Shown: piece by piece, positions 15,555 to 23,052 of the stretch
Numbering within the stretch: position 1 is the stretch's first letter
How the letters are laid out: each line of letters starts with the position of its first letter
Source: JBOGFI01 sp050743365
GTDB lineage: Bacteria; Actinomycetota; Acidimicrobiia; IMCC26256; JACDBD01
Assembly (NCBI GenBank): GCA_050743365.1
Contig: JBOGFI010000091.1
Span: 1-38,013 of the forward strand
Direction: 5' to 3'
Length of the DNA: 38,013 nucleotides
Position numbers and translations under genes: made by a program
Notes under the pieces: model-generated
The model's database searches: none
What the model saw: only the letters and a program-made list of their open reading frames with translations
What the model was told of the DNA's origin: nothing

Positions 15555-16397
15555 GTGTCGACCGCCACCGCCATGCGACACCGCTTCGAGACCTTCGCGG
15601 GAGCGGCCTCCGACCTCGTCGCCCGCCACCCCGTCGTGGTCGCGAACCCCTACACCCGTTGGTTCGCCGGGGGCGAGGCCACCCGCGAGGACGTTCGCCA
15701 CCTCGCCGTCCAGTTCTCGGTGTTCAGCCACCTCTTCGTGGAGGCGCAGCTGCGGAAGGTGATCAACGCCGCCGACCCCGACGCGTATCGCGCCGGCAAG
15801 GAGATCCTGCTCAACGAGCTCGGCGTGGTGTTCCGCCCGGTGCGCCAGGACGCTCCGGGCGCTGCGGGCGCGCCGGGCGACGAAGCCACCGATCCCGCGC
15901 TCGTCGGCACCCAAGGAACCGTCGACGGCGGCACGTTCCGGTTCGCTGCCGCCCATTTCGAGTGGCTCCTGAAGTTCGCCGAGCCGCTCGGCCTCGGCTT
16001 CACCGAGCTCGGCAAGCGTCGCCACGGCACGACGAGCACGCTCTTCTTCTGCGACGAGCTGATGCGGCTCTACGGGTCGGACGACCCGTCCACCGCGGAG
16101 GGCGCGTCGTTCGGGGTCGAGCACTGGGCCGCCGCCGGCTTCTGGAAAGAGCTCATCGCCGGCCTGCGCGCCTTCAAGGCGCGCCAGTGCCCCGACCTGC
16201 CCCTCGGCTTCTGGACCTTCCACGACCAGCTCGAGGACCAGCACGCGGCCCACACCGAGGACGAGCTGCGCGAGGCGGTCACCACTCCGGGCTTCGACGA
16301 GGCGCGCTTCCTGCGGGGCGCAGTCGAGATGCTCGACGGCGTGCATGCCTTCTGGCAGGGCCTCGACGACGACCGTCGAACGGGAAGAGCGCCGTGA
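15555..16397 (+). CDS. Heme-oxygenase-like (TENA/PqqC fold) iron-containing redox protein
   Basis: 280 aa, predicted all-helical. Spaced carboxylate/His residues match the heme-oxygenase-like diiron family: E63 in SHLFVEAQLRK, E88 in LLNELG, H134 in AAHFEWLL, E189-H190, and the C-terminal FHDQLEDQHAAH with H223, E227, D228 and H230. TENA thiaminases lack this last pattern, so I favour a diiron oxygenase/oxidase. It starts at GTG 15555 behind a perfect AGGAGG and ends in GTGA shared with hppD, so the two are translationally coupled. A role with hydroxyphenylpyruvate, homogentisate or a related aromatic acid is inferred from position only. Confidence 0.75.
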   Translation: MSTATAMRHRFETFAGAASDLVARHPVVVANPYTRWFAGGEATREDVRHLAVQFSVFSHLFVEAQLRKVINAADPDAYRAGKEILLNELGVVFRPVRQDAPGAAGAPGDEATDPALVGTQGTVDGGTFRFAAAHFEWLLKFAEPLGLGFTELGKRRHGTTSTLFFCDELMRLYGSDDPSTAEGASFGVEHWAAAGFWKELIAGLRAFKARQCPDLPLGFWTFHDQLEDQHAAHTEDELREAVTTPGFDEARFLRGAVEMLDGVHAFWQGLDDDRRTGRAP

Positions 16398-17515
16398 CCA
16401 CCGTGGAGACCCGCACGGGCAGCACGGGCGCGAGGCCAGTGCTCGACGACATCGACCACCTCGAGCTGTGGGTGGGCAATGCCCGCATGGCGGCCGCTTT
16501 CTTCGGCGGAGTGCTCGGCTTCGAGGTCGTCGCGTACGGCGGGCCCGAGACCGGCATCGACGACCGCGTGTCGTACGTGCTCCAGCAGGGAGAGGCCCGC
16601 CTCGTCGTCACCGGCGCGCTGCACCCCGACTCCGAGATCGCCGAGCACGTGCGGGCGCACGGCGACGGCGTTCGCGACGTGGCCTTCCTCGTGGGTGACG
16701 CCCTCACGACTTACGAGGCCACGGTCCGTCGCGGTGCCGTCGCCGTGCGCCCGCCGTGGACCGTCGACGACGAGTCGGGCGCCGTCACCCGTGCCACCGT
16801 CGCCGCCTACGGCGACACCGTCCACACGTTCGTTCAGCGCGGCGGGTACCGGGGCCGCTTCGCCCCGGGCTACCAGTGGAGTGAGCTCGGCCGTCGAGCA
16901 GGGGTGGCGGCCGGGCTCACCCGCTTCGACCACGTGGTCGCGAACGTCCCAGAGGGCGCGCTCGAGCGCTGGGTCGGCTTCTACCGCCGCGTCTTCGGGC
17001 TCGACGAGCTCACGCACTTCGGCGAGGAGCAGATCTCGACCGAGTACTCGGCCCTCCGCTCGACGGTCGTGTGGAACCACGGCCGGGTGGTCCTGCCGCT
17101 CAACGAGCCCGCCCCCGGGCGGCGCAAGAGCCAGATCCAGGAGTACCTCGACTTCTACGGCGCCCCGGGCGTGCAGCACATCGCCATCCGCACCGACGAC
17201 ATCGTGGCGGCCGTGCGGGGGCTGCGCGATCGCGGCCTGCGCTTCCTCGACGTCCCTCCCGCGTACTACGACGAGGTGAGGGAGCGCATGGCGGGGATCG
17301 ACCTCCCCTGGCGCGACCTGTCCGAGCTCGGCATCCTCGTCGACCGCGACGCCGACGGTCACCTGCTCCAGATCTTCACCGAGGGTGTGACCGACCGGCC
17401 GACGCTCTTCCTCGAGATCATCCAGCGCGAGGGTGCGCGGGGCTTCGGGGAGGGGAACTTCAAGGCGCTGTTCGAGGCCATCGAGCGCGAGCAGGCACGG
17501 CGCGGCAACCTTTAG
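16394..17515 (+). CDS. hppD: 4-Hydroxyphenylpyruvate dioxygenase
   Basis: Fe(II) enzyme converting 4-hydroxyphenylpyruvate to homogentisate, the substrate of HmgA encoded nearby. 373 aa with two vicinal-oxygen-chelate halves (about 18-150 and 175-340). Iron ligands are H180 (RFDHVVANV), H262 (GVQHIAIRT) and E341 (LFLEIIQR). The C-terminal helix GFGEGNFKALFEAIEREQ is the gate typical of HPPD; a 4-hydroxymandelate synthase is less likely given the homogentisate genes alongside. The start is the GTG at 16394-16396 overlapping the upstream stop by 4 bp. Confidence 0.95.
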   Translation: MTTVETRTGSTGARPVLDDIDHLELWVGNARMAAAFFGGVLGFEVVAYGGPETGIDDRVSYVLQQGEARLVVTGALHPDSEIAEHVRAHGDGVRDVAFLVGDALTTYEATVRRGAVAVRPPWTVDDESGAVTRATVAAYGDTVHTFVQRGGYRGRFAPGYQWSELGRRAGVAAGLTRFDHVVANVPEGALERWVGFYRRVFGLDELTHFGEEQISTEYSALRSTVVWNHGRVVLPLNEPAPGRRKSQIQEYLDFYGAPGVQHIAIRTDDIVAAVRGLRDRGLRFLDVPPAYYDEVRERMAGIDLPWRDLSELGILVDRDADGHLLQIFTEGVTDRPTLFLEIIQREGARGFGEGNFKALFEAIEREQARRGNL

Positions 17516-17525
17516 CAGCCCGGCG

Positions 17526-17551
17526 ACCGGCGTGCGCCCGGCCGGTACGAT
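17526..17551 (+). promoter_or_regulatory. Inverted repeat and -10 box before the amidohydrolase
   Basis: ACCGGC (17526-17531) and GCCGGT (17541-17546) form a 6-bp inverted repeat with a 9-nt spacer. It runs into TACGAT (17546-17551), 6 nt before the ATG at 17558. It could be an operator, or the terminator of hppD. Confidence 0.4.
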
Positions 17552-17557
17552 CGGACC

Positions 17558-18712
17558 ATGCCGACGGTGATCCACGACGCCGATTCCCATGTGGTCGAGA
17601 CGCCGGACTGGCTCGTCGCCTACGCCGACCCCGACGTGCGCGACCGCTTGAAGCCGCTCTACGTGAGCAGCGTGAAGCCCGGCGAGGACGAGCTCATCGA
17701 GCACTACCGCAAGCAGCACGCCGACCCCGAGTTCCGGGCGCGCGACGCCGACGAGATCTGGCTGCGCAAGAACTGGAAGGCCACCGGCTCCTTCCTCCGG
17801 GAGGACCGCCCGGGCGCGCTCGACCTCCTCGGCTTCGCCAGTCAGCTCGTGTTCAACACCTTCGAGAACGCCCTGCTGCTGAACGCCGAGCACGGCGACG
17901 ACCTCGACTTCGCCTACGGCCTCGCTCGGGCGCACAACCGGTCGCTCGTCGACTTCTGCTCGGTCGATCCCCGGCTGCTGCCCGTCGGCTACGTCCCGCT
18001 GGCCGACCCCGAGAGGTCGGCTGTCTTCGCGCGCGAGACGCTCGAGCTCGGCGCCGGTGCGCTGCTGGTCCCGTCGGCGTGCCCCCGCCGGCACTCCCCC
18101 AGTCACGTGGGCCTCGACCCGGTGTGGGCGCAGGCCGAGGAGGCGGGAATCCCGATCGTGTTCCACGTCGGAGGAGGCGGCCGGCTCGTGGACCCGATGT
18201 ACTTCGAGAACGGTCTGCCGCCGGTGCCCGACTTCCACGGCGGCGACGGGAACTTCCGGTCGGTCGACTACATCGCCATCCAGTACCCGGTGATGCAGAC
18301 CCTCGGCACGATGATCATCGACGGGATCCTCGATCGCTTCCCCCGCCTCAAGGTGGGGGTGATCGAGCAGGGCGCGTCGTGGCTGCCCGGCCTCATGCGC
18401 ACGCTCGACTCGGCCGCCGAGGCGTTCGCCAAGAACGAGGAGCGGCTCCGCGACCTCGAGCTGCGGCCGAGCGAGTACATCCGCCGGCAGGTGCGCGTGA
18501 CGCCCTACCCGCACGAGGACGCCGGGTGGATCGTGGAGCAGGCGGGCGAGGAGATCTGCATGTTCTCGTCCGACTATCCGCACGTGGAGGGCGGGCGCAA
18601 CCCGCTCGGCCGCTTCGAGCGCTCGCTCGCCGGCCTCTCGCCGCAAGCCAGGCAGCGCTTCTACTGCGACAACTTCGTCGACCTGATGGGGAACGGTCTA
18701 CGCGTGCGCTGA
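17558..18712 (+). CDS. Amidohydrolase family 2 (ACMSD-like) protein
   Basis: 384 aa TIM-barrel metal-dependent hydrolase/decarboxylase. The N-terminal DADSHVVE has H11 in the usual H-x-H-like position but only one His (D9-S10-H11). H203 in GIPIVFHVGGGG, E270 in VGVIEQGASWLP and D339 in MFSSDYPHVEGG complete the usual metal and catalytic set. Relatives include aminocarboxymuconate-semialdehyde and gamma-resorcylate decarboxylases, so an aromatic acid substrate is plausible next to tyrosine catabolism, but it has its own putative promoter and the substrate is unknown. Its last 15 bp overlap the 3' end of the convergent phosphoribosyltransferase gene. Confidence 0.85.
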   Translation: MPTVIHDADSHVVETPDWLVAYADPDVRDRLKPLYVSSVKPGEDELIEHYRKQHADPEFRARDADEIWLRKNWKATGSFLREDRPGALDLLGFASQLVFNTFENALLLNAEHGDDLDFAYGLARAHNRSLVDFCSVDPRLLPVGYVPLADPERSAVFARETLELGAGALLVPSACPRRHSPSHVGLDPVWAQAEEAGIPIVFHVGGGGRLVDPMYFENGLPPVPDFHGGDGNFRSVDYIAIQYPVMQTLGTMIIDGILDRFPRLKVGVIEQGASWLPGLMRTLDSAAEAFAKNEERLRDLELRPSEYIRRQVRVTPYPHEDAGWIVEQAGEEICMFSSDYPHVEGGRNPLGRFERSLAGLSPQARQRFYCDNFVDLMGNGLRVR

Positions 18713-19369
18713 GAGCAGCTCCATCACCTCGGCGTCGGTGGTCTGGCTGAAGTTGCGGTACCACTGCCCGACCGCCATGAAGTACCGGGGCTGCGCCAGC
18801 ACCACCACCTCCTCGTAGACGCGCTCGAGCCGCTGGAGCGTGGCCGGTGCGCCGACCGGGAGCGCCAGCACCCGCCGCGCCGCCTGGGCATGACCGAGCC
18901 ACACGCCCACGGCCGCCGCCGTCGCCCCGGTCGCGACCCCGTCGTCGACGACGATGACCACCCGACCGTCCACGTCCGCCGCGGTCACGACCCCGGGGAA
19001 CTGCTCCGTGCGCGACGCGAGCTCGGCCCGCTCGGCCGCCACCGCTTGCTCGAGCCACTCCTCGTCGACCCGCAACCGGACGACGAGCGACTCGTCGAGG
19101 AGCGCCGCGCCATCGGGGCCGAGCGCGCCGATGGCGAGCTCGGGCTGGCGGGGCGCTCCGAGCTTGCGGGCGACGATCGCCCGAAGCGGGACGCCGAGCT
19201 CGCGTGCCACCTCGGCCGCCACGACCACCCCACCACGGGGGATGCCGGCCACGATCGTGCCCGGGTGGCCGAGCTCACGGTCGCGCAGCACCGCGCCGAG
19301 CCGCTGTCCGGCGTCCTGGCGATCGAGAAAGACCATCTCGCGCACGGCAACTACGATTCCCGCGACCAC
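18698..19369 (-). CDS. Phosphoribosyltransferase domain protein
   Basis: 223 aa at most. The PRPP-binding loop VVIVVDDGVATGATAAA is at 137-153, and the N-terminal MVFLDRQDAGQRLGAVL is typical of the family often annotated as 'phosphoribosyltransferase' near erythromycin-esterase or dienelactone-hydrolase genes. The true start may be GTG 19343-19345 or ATG 19334-19336, since conserved sequence begins at MVFLDR; none has a strong ribosome site. It lacks a recognisable base-binding hood of a known purine or pyrimidine enzyme, so the substrate is unassigned. It is divergent from the small Lrp-domain gene 18 bp away. Confidence 0.8.
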   Translation of the reverse strand: MVAGIVVAVREMVFLDRQDAGQRLGAVLRDRELGHPGTIVAGIPRGGVVVAAEVARELGVPLRAIVARKLGAPRQPELAIGALGPDGAALLDESLVVRLRVDEEWLEQAVAAERAELASRTEQFPGVVTAADVDGRVVIVVDDGVATGATAAAVGVWLGHAQAARRVLALPVGAPATLQRLERVYEEVVVLAQPRYFMAVGQWYRNFSQTTDAEVMELLSAHA

Positions 19370-19387
19370 GCCTCGAGGGGGGTCCGA

Positions 19388-19624
19388 ATGGCCATCACCG
19401 CGTACGTGCTCATCCAGACCGAGGTCGGCAAGGCCGTGCAGGTCGCCGAGGAGACCCGCAAGATCAGCGGCGTGCTCTCCGCCGACGACGTCACCGGGCC
19501 GTACGACGTGATCGTCAAGACGGAGGCCCCCAGCCTCGACGACCTCGGCAAGCTGGTTGTGTCGCAGATCCAGGCCGTCGAAGGCATCACCCGCACCTTC
19601 ACCTGCCCCGTCGTCAACCTATAA
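19388..19624 (+). CDS. Stand-alone Lrp/AsnC ligand-binding (RAM) domain protein
   Basis: 78 aa from ATG 19388-19390 after GAGGGGGG. The whole protein is one RAM domain: AYVLIQTEVGKAVQVAEETRKI ... DVTGPYDVIVKTEAPSLDDLGKLVVSQIQAVEGITRTFTCPVV. There is no helix-turn-helix, and the frame upstream of the ATG is only a shadow of the neighbouring gene. Such single-domain proteins oligomerise and bind amino acids, and could tune full-length Lrp proteins such as the one at 14888-15388; that link is inference. Confidence 0.88.
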   Translation: MAITAYVLIQTEVGKAVQVAEETRKISGVLSADDVTGPYDVIVKTEAPSLDDLGKLVVSQIQAVEGITRTFTCPVVNL

Positions 19625-19712
19625 CTGTCGCACTCCCCTGCGGGGTCGGTCGCCGCTCCGTGCAGTCCTGGCAACAAACCGGTGGTTGGCACTCTGAGCC
19701 TCCGAAGCTGGG

Positions 19713-20849
19713 CTACTCGTCGCGCTGACGACCGGCCCGGCGGGAGCGCCGATCGTGGCGGGCGAACGCGAGGTCGACGAGACGGTCGATCAGCTCCGGG
19801 TAGGAGATGCCCGAGAGCTCCCACAGGCGGGGGTACATCGAGATCGGCGTGAAGCCGGGCATAGTGTTGACCTCGTTGACCAGGAAGCCGCGCGTCGGGC
19901 CGTCCTCCTCCAGGAAAAAGTCGACGCGGGCCATCGCCTCGCAGCGGCACGCCTCGAACGCACGCACTGCCAGCGCCCGCACGTCCTCGGTCTGGGCCTG
20001 CGTGAGCGGCGCTGGCGCCAGGAGCCGGGCTTCGTCGCGCTCGTACTTGTCGGCATAGGAGTAGAACTCGTCGCCGGGCACGACCTCGCCCGGCACCGAC
20101 GCCTCGGGCGGGTCGTCGCCGAGCACCGCCACCTCGACCTCGCGCCCCGTCACGGCCTCCTCGGCGAGGACCCACTCGTCGAACCCGAGCGCAAGGGCGA
20201 GCGCCTCGTCGAAGCCGGCGCGATCGCGGGCCTTCGAGACGCCGACCGAGGAGCCGAGGTTGGCCGGTTTCACGAAGCACGGGTAACCCAGCTCGGCCTC
20301 GACCTCTCGCCGGAACGCCGACGCGTCGTGGCGGTCGCGGTACGCAACGTGACGCGGCGTGGGCAGCCCGCAGGCGGCGAAGGCGCGCTTCATCATGACC
20401 TTGTCCATGCCGACGGCGGAGCCGATCACCCCCGAGCCCACGTACGGGAGGCCGGCCAGCTCGAGCAGCCCCTGCACGGTGCCGTCCTCGCCGTAGGGCC
20501 CGTGGAGCAGCGGTAGCACCACGTCGACGTCGAGGCGGTGGCGCTCATGGCCGGGCCGGTCCACGGCGCCCTCGCCCCGGACGACGAGCTCACCCAGGTC
20601 GGCGACCGGCTCACCCGCGACCTCGAACGCACGCGGGAGCGCGGCCGGTCCGGCCTCGATCGCGCGCCGGGCACCGTCGGCGAACAACCACCGGCCGTCG
20701 GTGGTGATGGCGACCGGCACCACCTCGTACCGCTCGGGATCGAGCGCCCGGGCGATCGCGACCGCGGTCGCCCGCGACACGTCGTGCTCGGCAGAACGGC
20801 CACCGAAGAGCAGCAGCACGCGTGTACGGCGGCCCCGGGGCCCGGTCAC
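19713..20849 (-). CDS. ddl: D-alanine--D-alanine ligase
   Basis: ATP-grasp ligase making the D-Ala-D-Ala end of the peptidoglycan stem peptide. 378 aa from GTG 20847-20849. VLLLFGGRSAEHDVS (11-25) and LLHGPYGEDGTVQGLLEL (115-131) belong to the N-terminal domain; FVKPANLGSSVGVSKA (192-206) is the ATP-grasp core; VNEVNTMPGFTPISMYP carries the Mg-binding Glu and Asn. Its start overlaps the stop of the membrane-protein gene by 4 bp (GTGA). The 88 bp between ddl and the convergent RAM gene holds nothing I can assign. Confidence 0.95.
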   Translation of the reverse strand: MTGPRGRRTRVLLLFGGRSAEHDVSRATAVAIARALDPERYEVVPVAITTDGRWLFADGARRAIEAGPAALPRAFEVAGEPVADLGELVVRGEGAVDRPGHERHRLDVDVVLPLLHGPYGEDGTVQGLLELAGLPYVGSGVIGSAVGMDKVMMKRAFAACGLPTPRHVAYRDRHDASAFRREVEAELGYPCFVKPANLGSSVGVSKARDRAGFDEALALALGFDEWVLAEEAVTGREVEVAVLGDDPPEASVPGEVVPGDEFYSYADKYERDEARLLAPAPLTQAQTEDVRALAVRAFEACRCEAMARVDFFLEEDGPTRGFLVNEVNTMPGFTPISMYPRLWELSGISYPELIDRLVDLAFARHDRRSRRAGRQRDE

Positions 20850-21214
20850 GACCCCACCTGGAGGACGGCGCGGATCCCGAGCCCCATGATGAACAGACCG
20901 ACGAGTCCGTATAGCAGCTCGGTGCGACCGCGCAGGGAGTCGCGGTACTGGTACGCGAGCCCCACGGTGAGGAACGCGAGGAAGCCGTAGAACATGTGGA
21001 AGCGCGGCGTGATGAACTCGTCGCTCGAAACCAGGATCACCCCGACGACCACCTGGAGCATCATCATCGCCTCGGCCACGATGGTGACGATCCAGACCCA
21101 CCGCCCGCGCAGCCGGCGCGCCCGCCACGCAACCAGCGCCAGCGCTCCTGCCACCGCGTTGCCGACGATCGCGACGTAGCCCCAGAAATCGTGGAAGTCC
21201 CGTAGGGCCTTCAC
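20846..21214 (-). CDS. Small multi-pass membrane protein
   Basis: 122 aa from GTG 21212-21214 with four predicted transmembrane segments (about 10-30, 40-62, 73-90, 99-117) and conserved-looking FITPRFHMFYGFLAF. I do not recognise a named family. The reading frame can be extended to 21292, but that extension is Pro/Ser/Arg-rich and overlaps the end of the acyl-CoA synthetase gene, so I reject it. It is coupled to ddl by a 4-bp overlap, which suggests but does not show a cell-envelope role. Confidence 0.7.
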   Translation of the reverse strand: MKALRDFHDFWGYVAIVGNAVAGALALVAWRARRLRGRWVWIVTIVAEAMMMLQVVVGVILVSSDEFITPRFHMFYGFLAFLTVGLAYQYRDSLRGRTELLYGLVGLFIMGLGIRAVLQVGS

Positions 21215-21245
21215 GCGCCAGCCCAAGGCCTGAAGACCTGAGCGC

Positions 21246-23039
21246 TCACAACGCGGAGTCGTCGGCGGTGGCGAAGGCCGTGACGTCGCCACGCAGCAAG
21301 CTCTTCATGATCTTGCCGGCAGGGTTGCGCGGGAGCGGCTCGTCGCGCAGCTCGACATACTCGGGGACCTTGAAGTCCGCCAGGTGACCGGCGCAGTGTG
21401 CGCGGAGGTCCTCTGCAGTCGCCTCCGAGCCCGGCCGGAGCTGCACGATCGCCTTCACCTCCTCACCGAGCACGCGGTCGGGCACACCGACCACCGCGGC
21501 GTCGATCACGTCGGCGTGCTCGAACAGCACCTGCTCGACCTCGACGCAATAGACGTTCTCGCCCCCGCGGATGATCATGTCCTTGGCCCGGTCGACGAGG
21601 TAGAGGAAACCTTCCTCGTCGAAGCGGCCGATGTCGCCGCTGCGGAACCAGCCGTCCTCGGTGACGGCCTCGGCGGTGGCGTCGGGCCGGTTCCAGTAGC
21701 CGCGCATCATGATCGTGGGGCCGCGCAGCCAGATCTCGCCGGCCGCGCCCACCGGCGCCTCGTTGCCCTCGGCGTCGACGACCTCGATCTCCACGGTGGG
21801 CGCGGGCCGCCCCACGGACCCTGGATGGGTGAGGTAGTCATCGCCCATGTTCGAGGTGGCGACCGACGCGGTCTCGGTGAGCCCGTAGGCGGTGGCGAGC
21901 GTGGTCCGGGCCGCCGGGAACGCCGCCTTGATGCGCTGCACCAGCTCGGGCGGGGCCGGCGCGCCGCCGTAGCTGATGCGCGTGACGGACGAGAGGTCGT
22001 ACTTGCCGAAGGTCGGTGCCTCGACGATCCGCCACATCACCGTGGGAACGCCGCCCACGCTGGTGACGTGCTCGCGCTCGATAGCGGCCATGGCGCCGTC
22101 GGGGTCGAACCTTCCCGGCGGCATCAGCACGAGCTTGGCGCCCGACGCGTAGCAGAGCGTCATCGTGGCGAGGCAGCCGGTGACGTGGAACAGGGGCACC
22201 ACCAGGAGGGTCGCCTCCTCTCTTGGTCGGGCTCGCTCGGGCGCCGGGATACCCGGCGCCCGCCCTCCGGGCCGCTCGCCGCTCCCGCGCAATCCCGGCC
22301 GCGAGTCCCGGGCTGGCAGGCCTTCCCGCATGATTCCCGCGGCGCCGAGGCAGAAGATGTTCTGGAGGTTCGCGATGGCCTGTCGGTGCGTGATGGTCGC
22401 GCCCTTGGGCCGGCCGGTGGTGCCCGACGTGTAGAGGATGGCCAGCAGGTCGTCCTCGGCCACGTCGACCCGCGGCAGCGTCCCGGGATCGTCGTCGGCG
22501 ATGAGCTCTACCCCGGGCCGGCCGTTCCCCTCCGGCTCGTCGAGGTCCATCACGTAGACGTGCTCGAGCGCGGGAAGGCCCTCAACGAGGCCGCGCACGA
22601 GGTCCCAGCGGCGTCGGTCGCAGAACAGCAGCTTGGCACCCGAGTCCTCGAGACCGAACCGCAGCTCGTCGCTCTTCCACCAGGCGTTCAGCGGGACGGC
22701 CACTGCGCCGACGGCAGCCGCGGCCCAGAACAGCACCACCCACTCCACGTTGTTGGCCGAGAGGATCGCGACGCGGTCGCCGTGCCCGATGCCCCGTCGG
22801 GCGAAGGCAGCCACCACCCGGCGAACGAGCGCGTTGTGCTGCTCGTAGGTGAGCCGCCGCCCGCCCTGCACGAGGAAGTCGACGCCGACGCGGCCGCCGG
22901 CCGTCGTGATCACGTCGCGCAGCGACGTCAACCGGCTCTTGTAGACCTGGAGCGGCACGCCGAGAACCGGCTCGACGACGACCTCGAACGCCCCGCCCGC
23001 CCGCGTAAGCTCCCGGATAACGGGATCGGTCGTGAACAC
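21246..23039 (-). CDS. Acyl-CoA synthetase (AMP-forming) with an in-frame repeat insertion
   Basis: 597 aa adenylate-forming enzyme activating a carboxylic acid to its CoA ester. Motifs: ILYTSGTTGRPKGATITH (201-218), YGLTETASV (385-393), GWFRSGDIGRFDEEGFLYLVDRAKD and IIRGGENVYCVEVE, and the C-terminal Lys in PRNPAGKIMK. Residues 240-274, between NLQNIFCLGAAG and ATLLVVPLFHVTGC, are not family sequence: they are the translated complement of the dispersed repeat at 22217-22326 (LRGSGERPGGRAPGIPAPE). The reading frame is intact on both sides, so the protein probably tolerates the insert, which falls in a variable loop between two conserved blocks. It starts at GTG 23037-23039, with TAGGCT 7 nt upstream. 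The acyl substrate is not predictable. Confidence 0.92.
   Translation of the reverse strand: MFTTDPVIRELTRAGGAFEVVVEPVLGVPLQVYKSRLTSLRDVITTAGGRVGVDFLVQGGRRLTYEQHNALVRRVVAAFARRGIGHGDRVAILSANNVEWVVLFWAAAAVGAVAVPLNAWWKSDELRFGLEDSGAKLLFCDRRRWDLVRGLVEGLPALEHVYVMDLDEPEGNGRPGVELIADDDPGTLPRVDVAEDDLLAILYTSGTTGRPKGATITHRQAIANLQNIFCLGAAGIMREGLPARDSRPGLRGSGERPGGRAPGIPAPERARPREEATLLVVPLFHVTGCLATMTLCYASGAKLVLMPPGRFDPDGAMAAIEREHVTSVGGVPTVMWRIVEAPTFGKYDLSSVTRISYGGAPAPPELVQRIKAAFPAARTTLATAYGLTETASVATSNMGDDYLTHPGSVGRPAPTVEIEVVDAEGNEAPVGAAGEIWLRGPTIMMRGYWNRPDATAEAVTEDGWFRSGDIGRFDEEGFLYLVDRAKDMIIRGGENVYCVEVEQVLFEHADVIDAAVVGVPDRVLGEEVKAIVQLRPGSEATAEDLRAHCAGHLADFKVPEYVELRDEPLPRNPAGKIMKSLLRGDVTAFATADDSAL
22217..22326 (+). 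repeat. Dispersed palindromic repeat, copy C, inside acyl-CoA synthetase gene
   Basis: Full unit from CCTCTCTTGGTCGGGCTCGC to GGCTGGCAGGCCTTCC. It contains a perfect hairpin (arms 22239-22248 and 22252-22261, loop ATA, closing pair 22238/22262). A second, weaker stem pairs CTCGCCGC with GCCGCGAG (one mismatch). Relative to copies B1 and D the stem sequence differs but pairing is kept. It lies antisense to the host gene. Confidence 0.93.
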
Positions 23040-23046
23040 TCATGGG

Positions 23047-23052
23047 AGCCTA
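23047..23052 (-). promoter_or_regulatory. Candidate -10 box of the acyl-CoA synthetase gene
   Basis: TAGGCT on the minus strand, 7 nt before the GTG at 23039, overlapping the stop codon of the upstream monooxygenase gene. This supports the GTG start. Confidence 0.4.

Noticed and set aside
13773..16346. An 857-aa open frame on the minus strand as a giant fusion protein ending in homogentisate dioxygenase
   Set aside because: The N-terminal 485 residues are antisense to the diiron oxidase gene and run through the Lrp gene in another frame; the true HmgA starts at 14891.
14906..17515. An 869-aa plus-strand frame as a fusion ending in HPPD
   Set aside because: The first 496 residues are a shadow of the Lrp and diiron oxidase genes; HPPD has its own GTG at 16394 coupled to the upstream stop.
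18698..18712. 15-bp overlap of convergent amidohydrolase and phosphoribosyltransferase genes as a frameshift or misassembly
   Set aside because: Both C-termini look complete and tail-to-tail overlaps of this size are common in compact genomes.
19625..19712. Terminator between the RAM-domain gene and ddl
   Set aside because: Only a CCCC-TGC-GGGG mini-stem and an AACC/GGTT stem are visible, too weak to call.
22217..22326. Acyl-CoA synthetase as a pseudogene broken by the repeat
   Set aside because: The frame is intact across the insert and all adenylation motifs on both sides are preserved.
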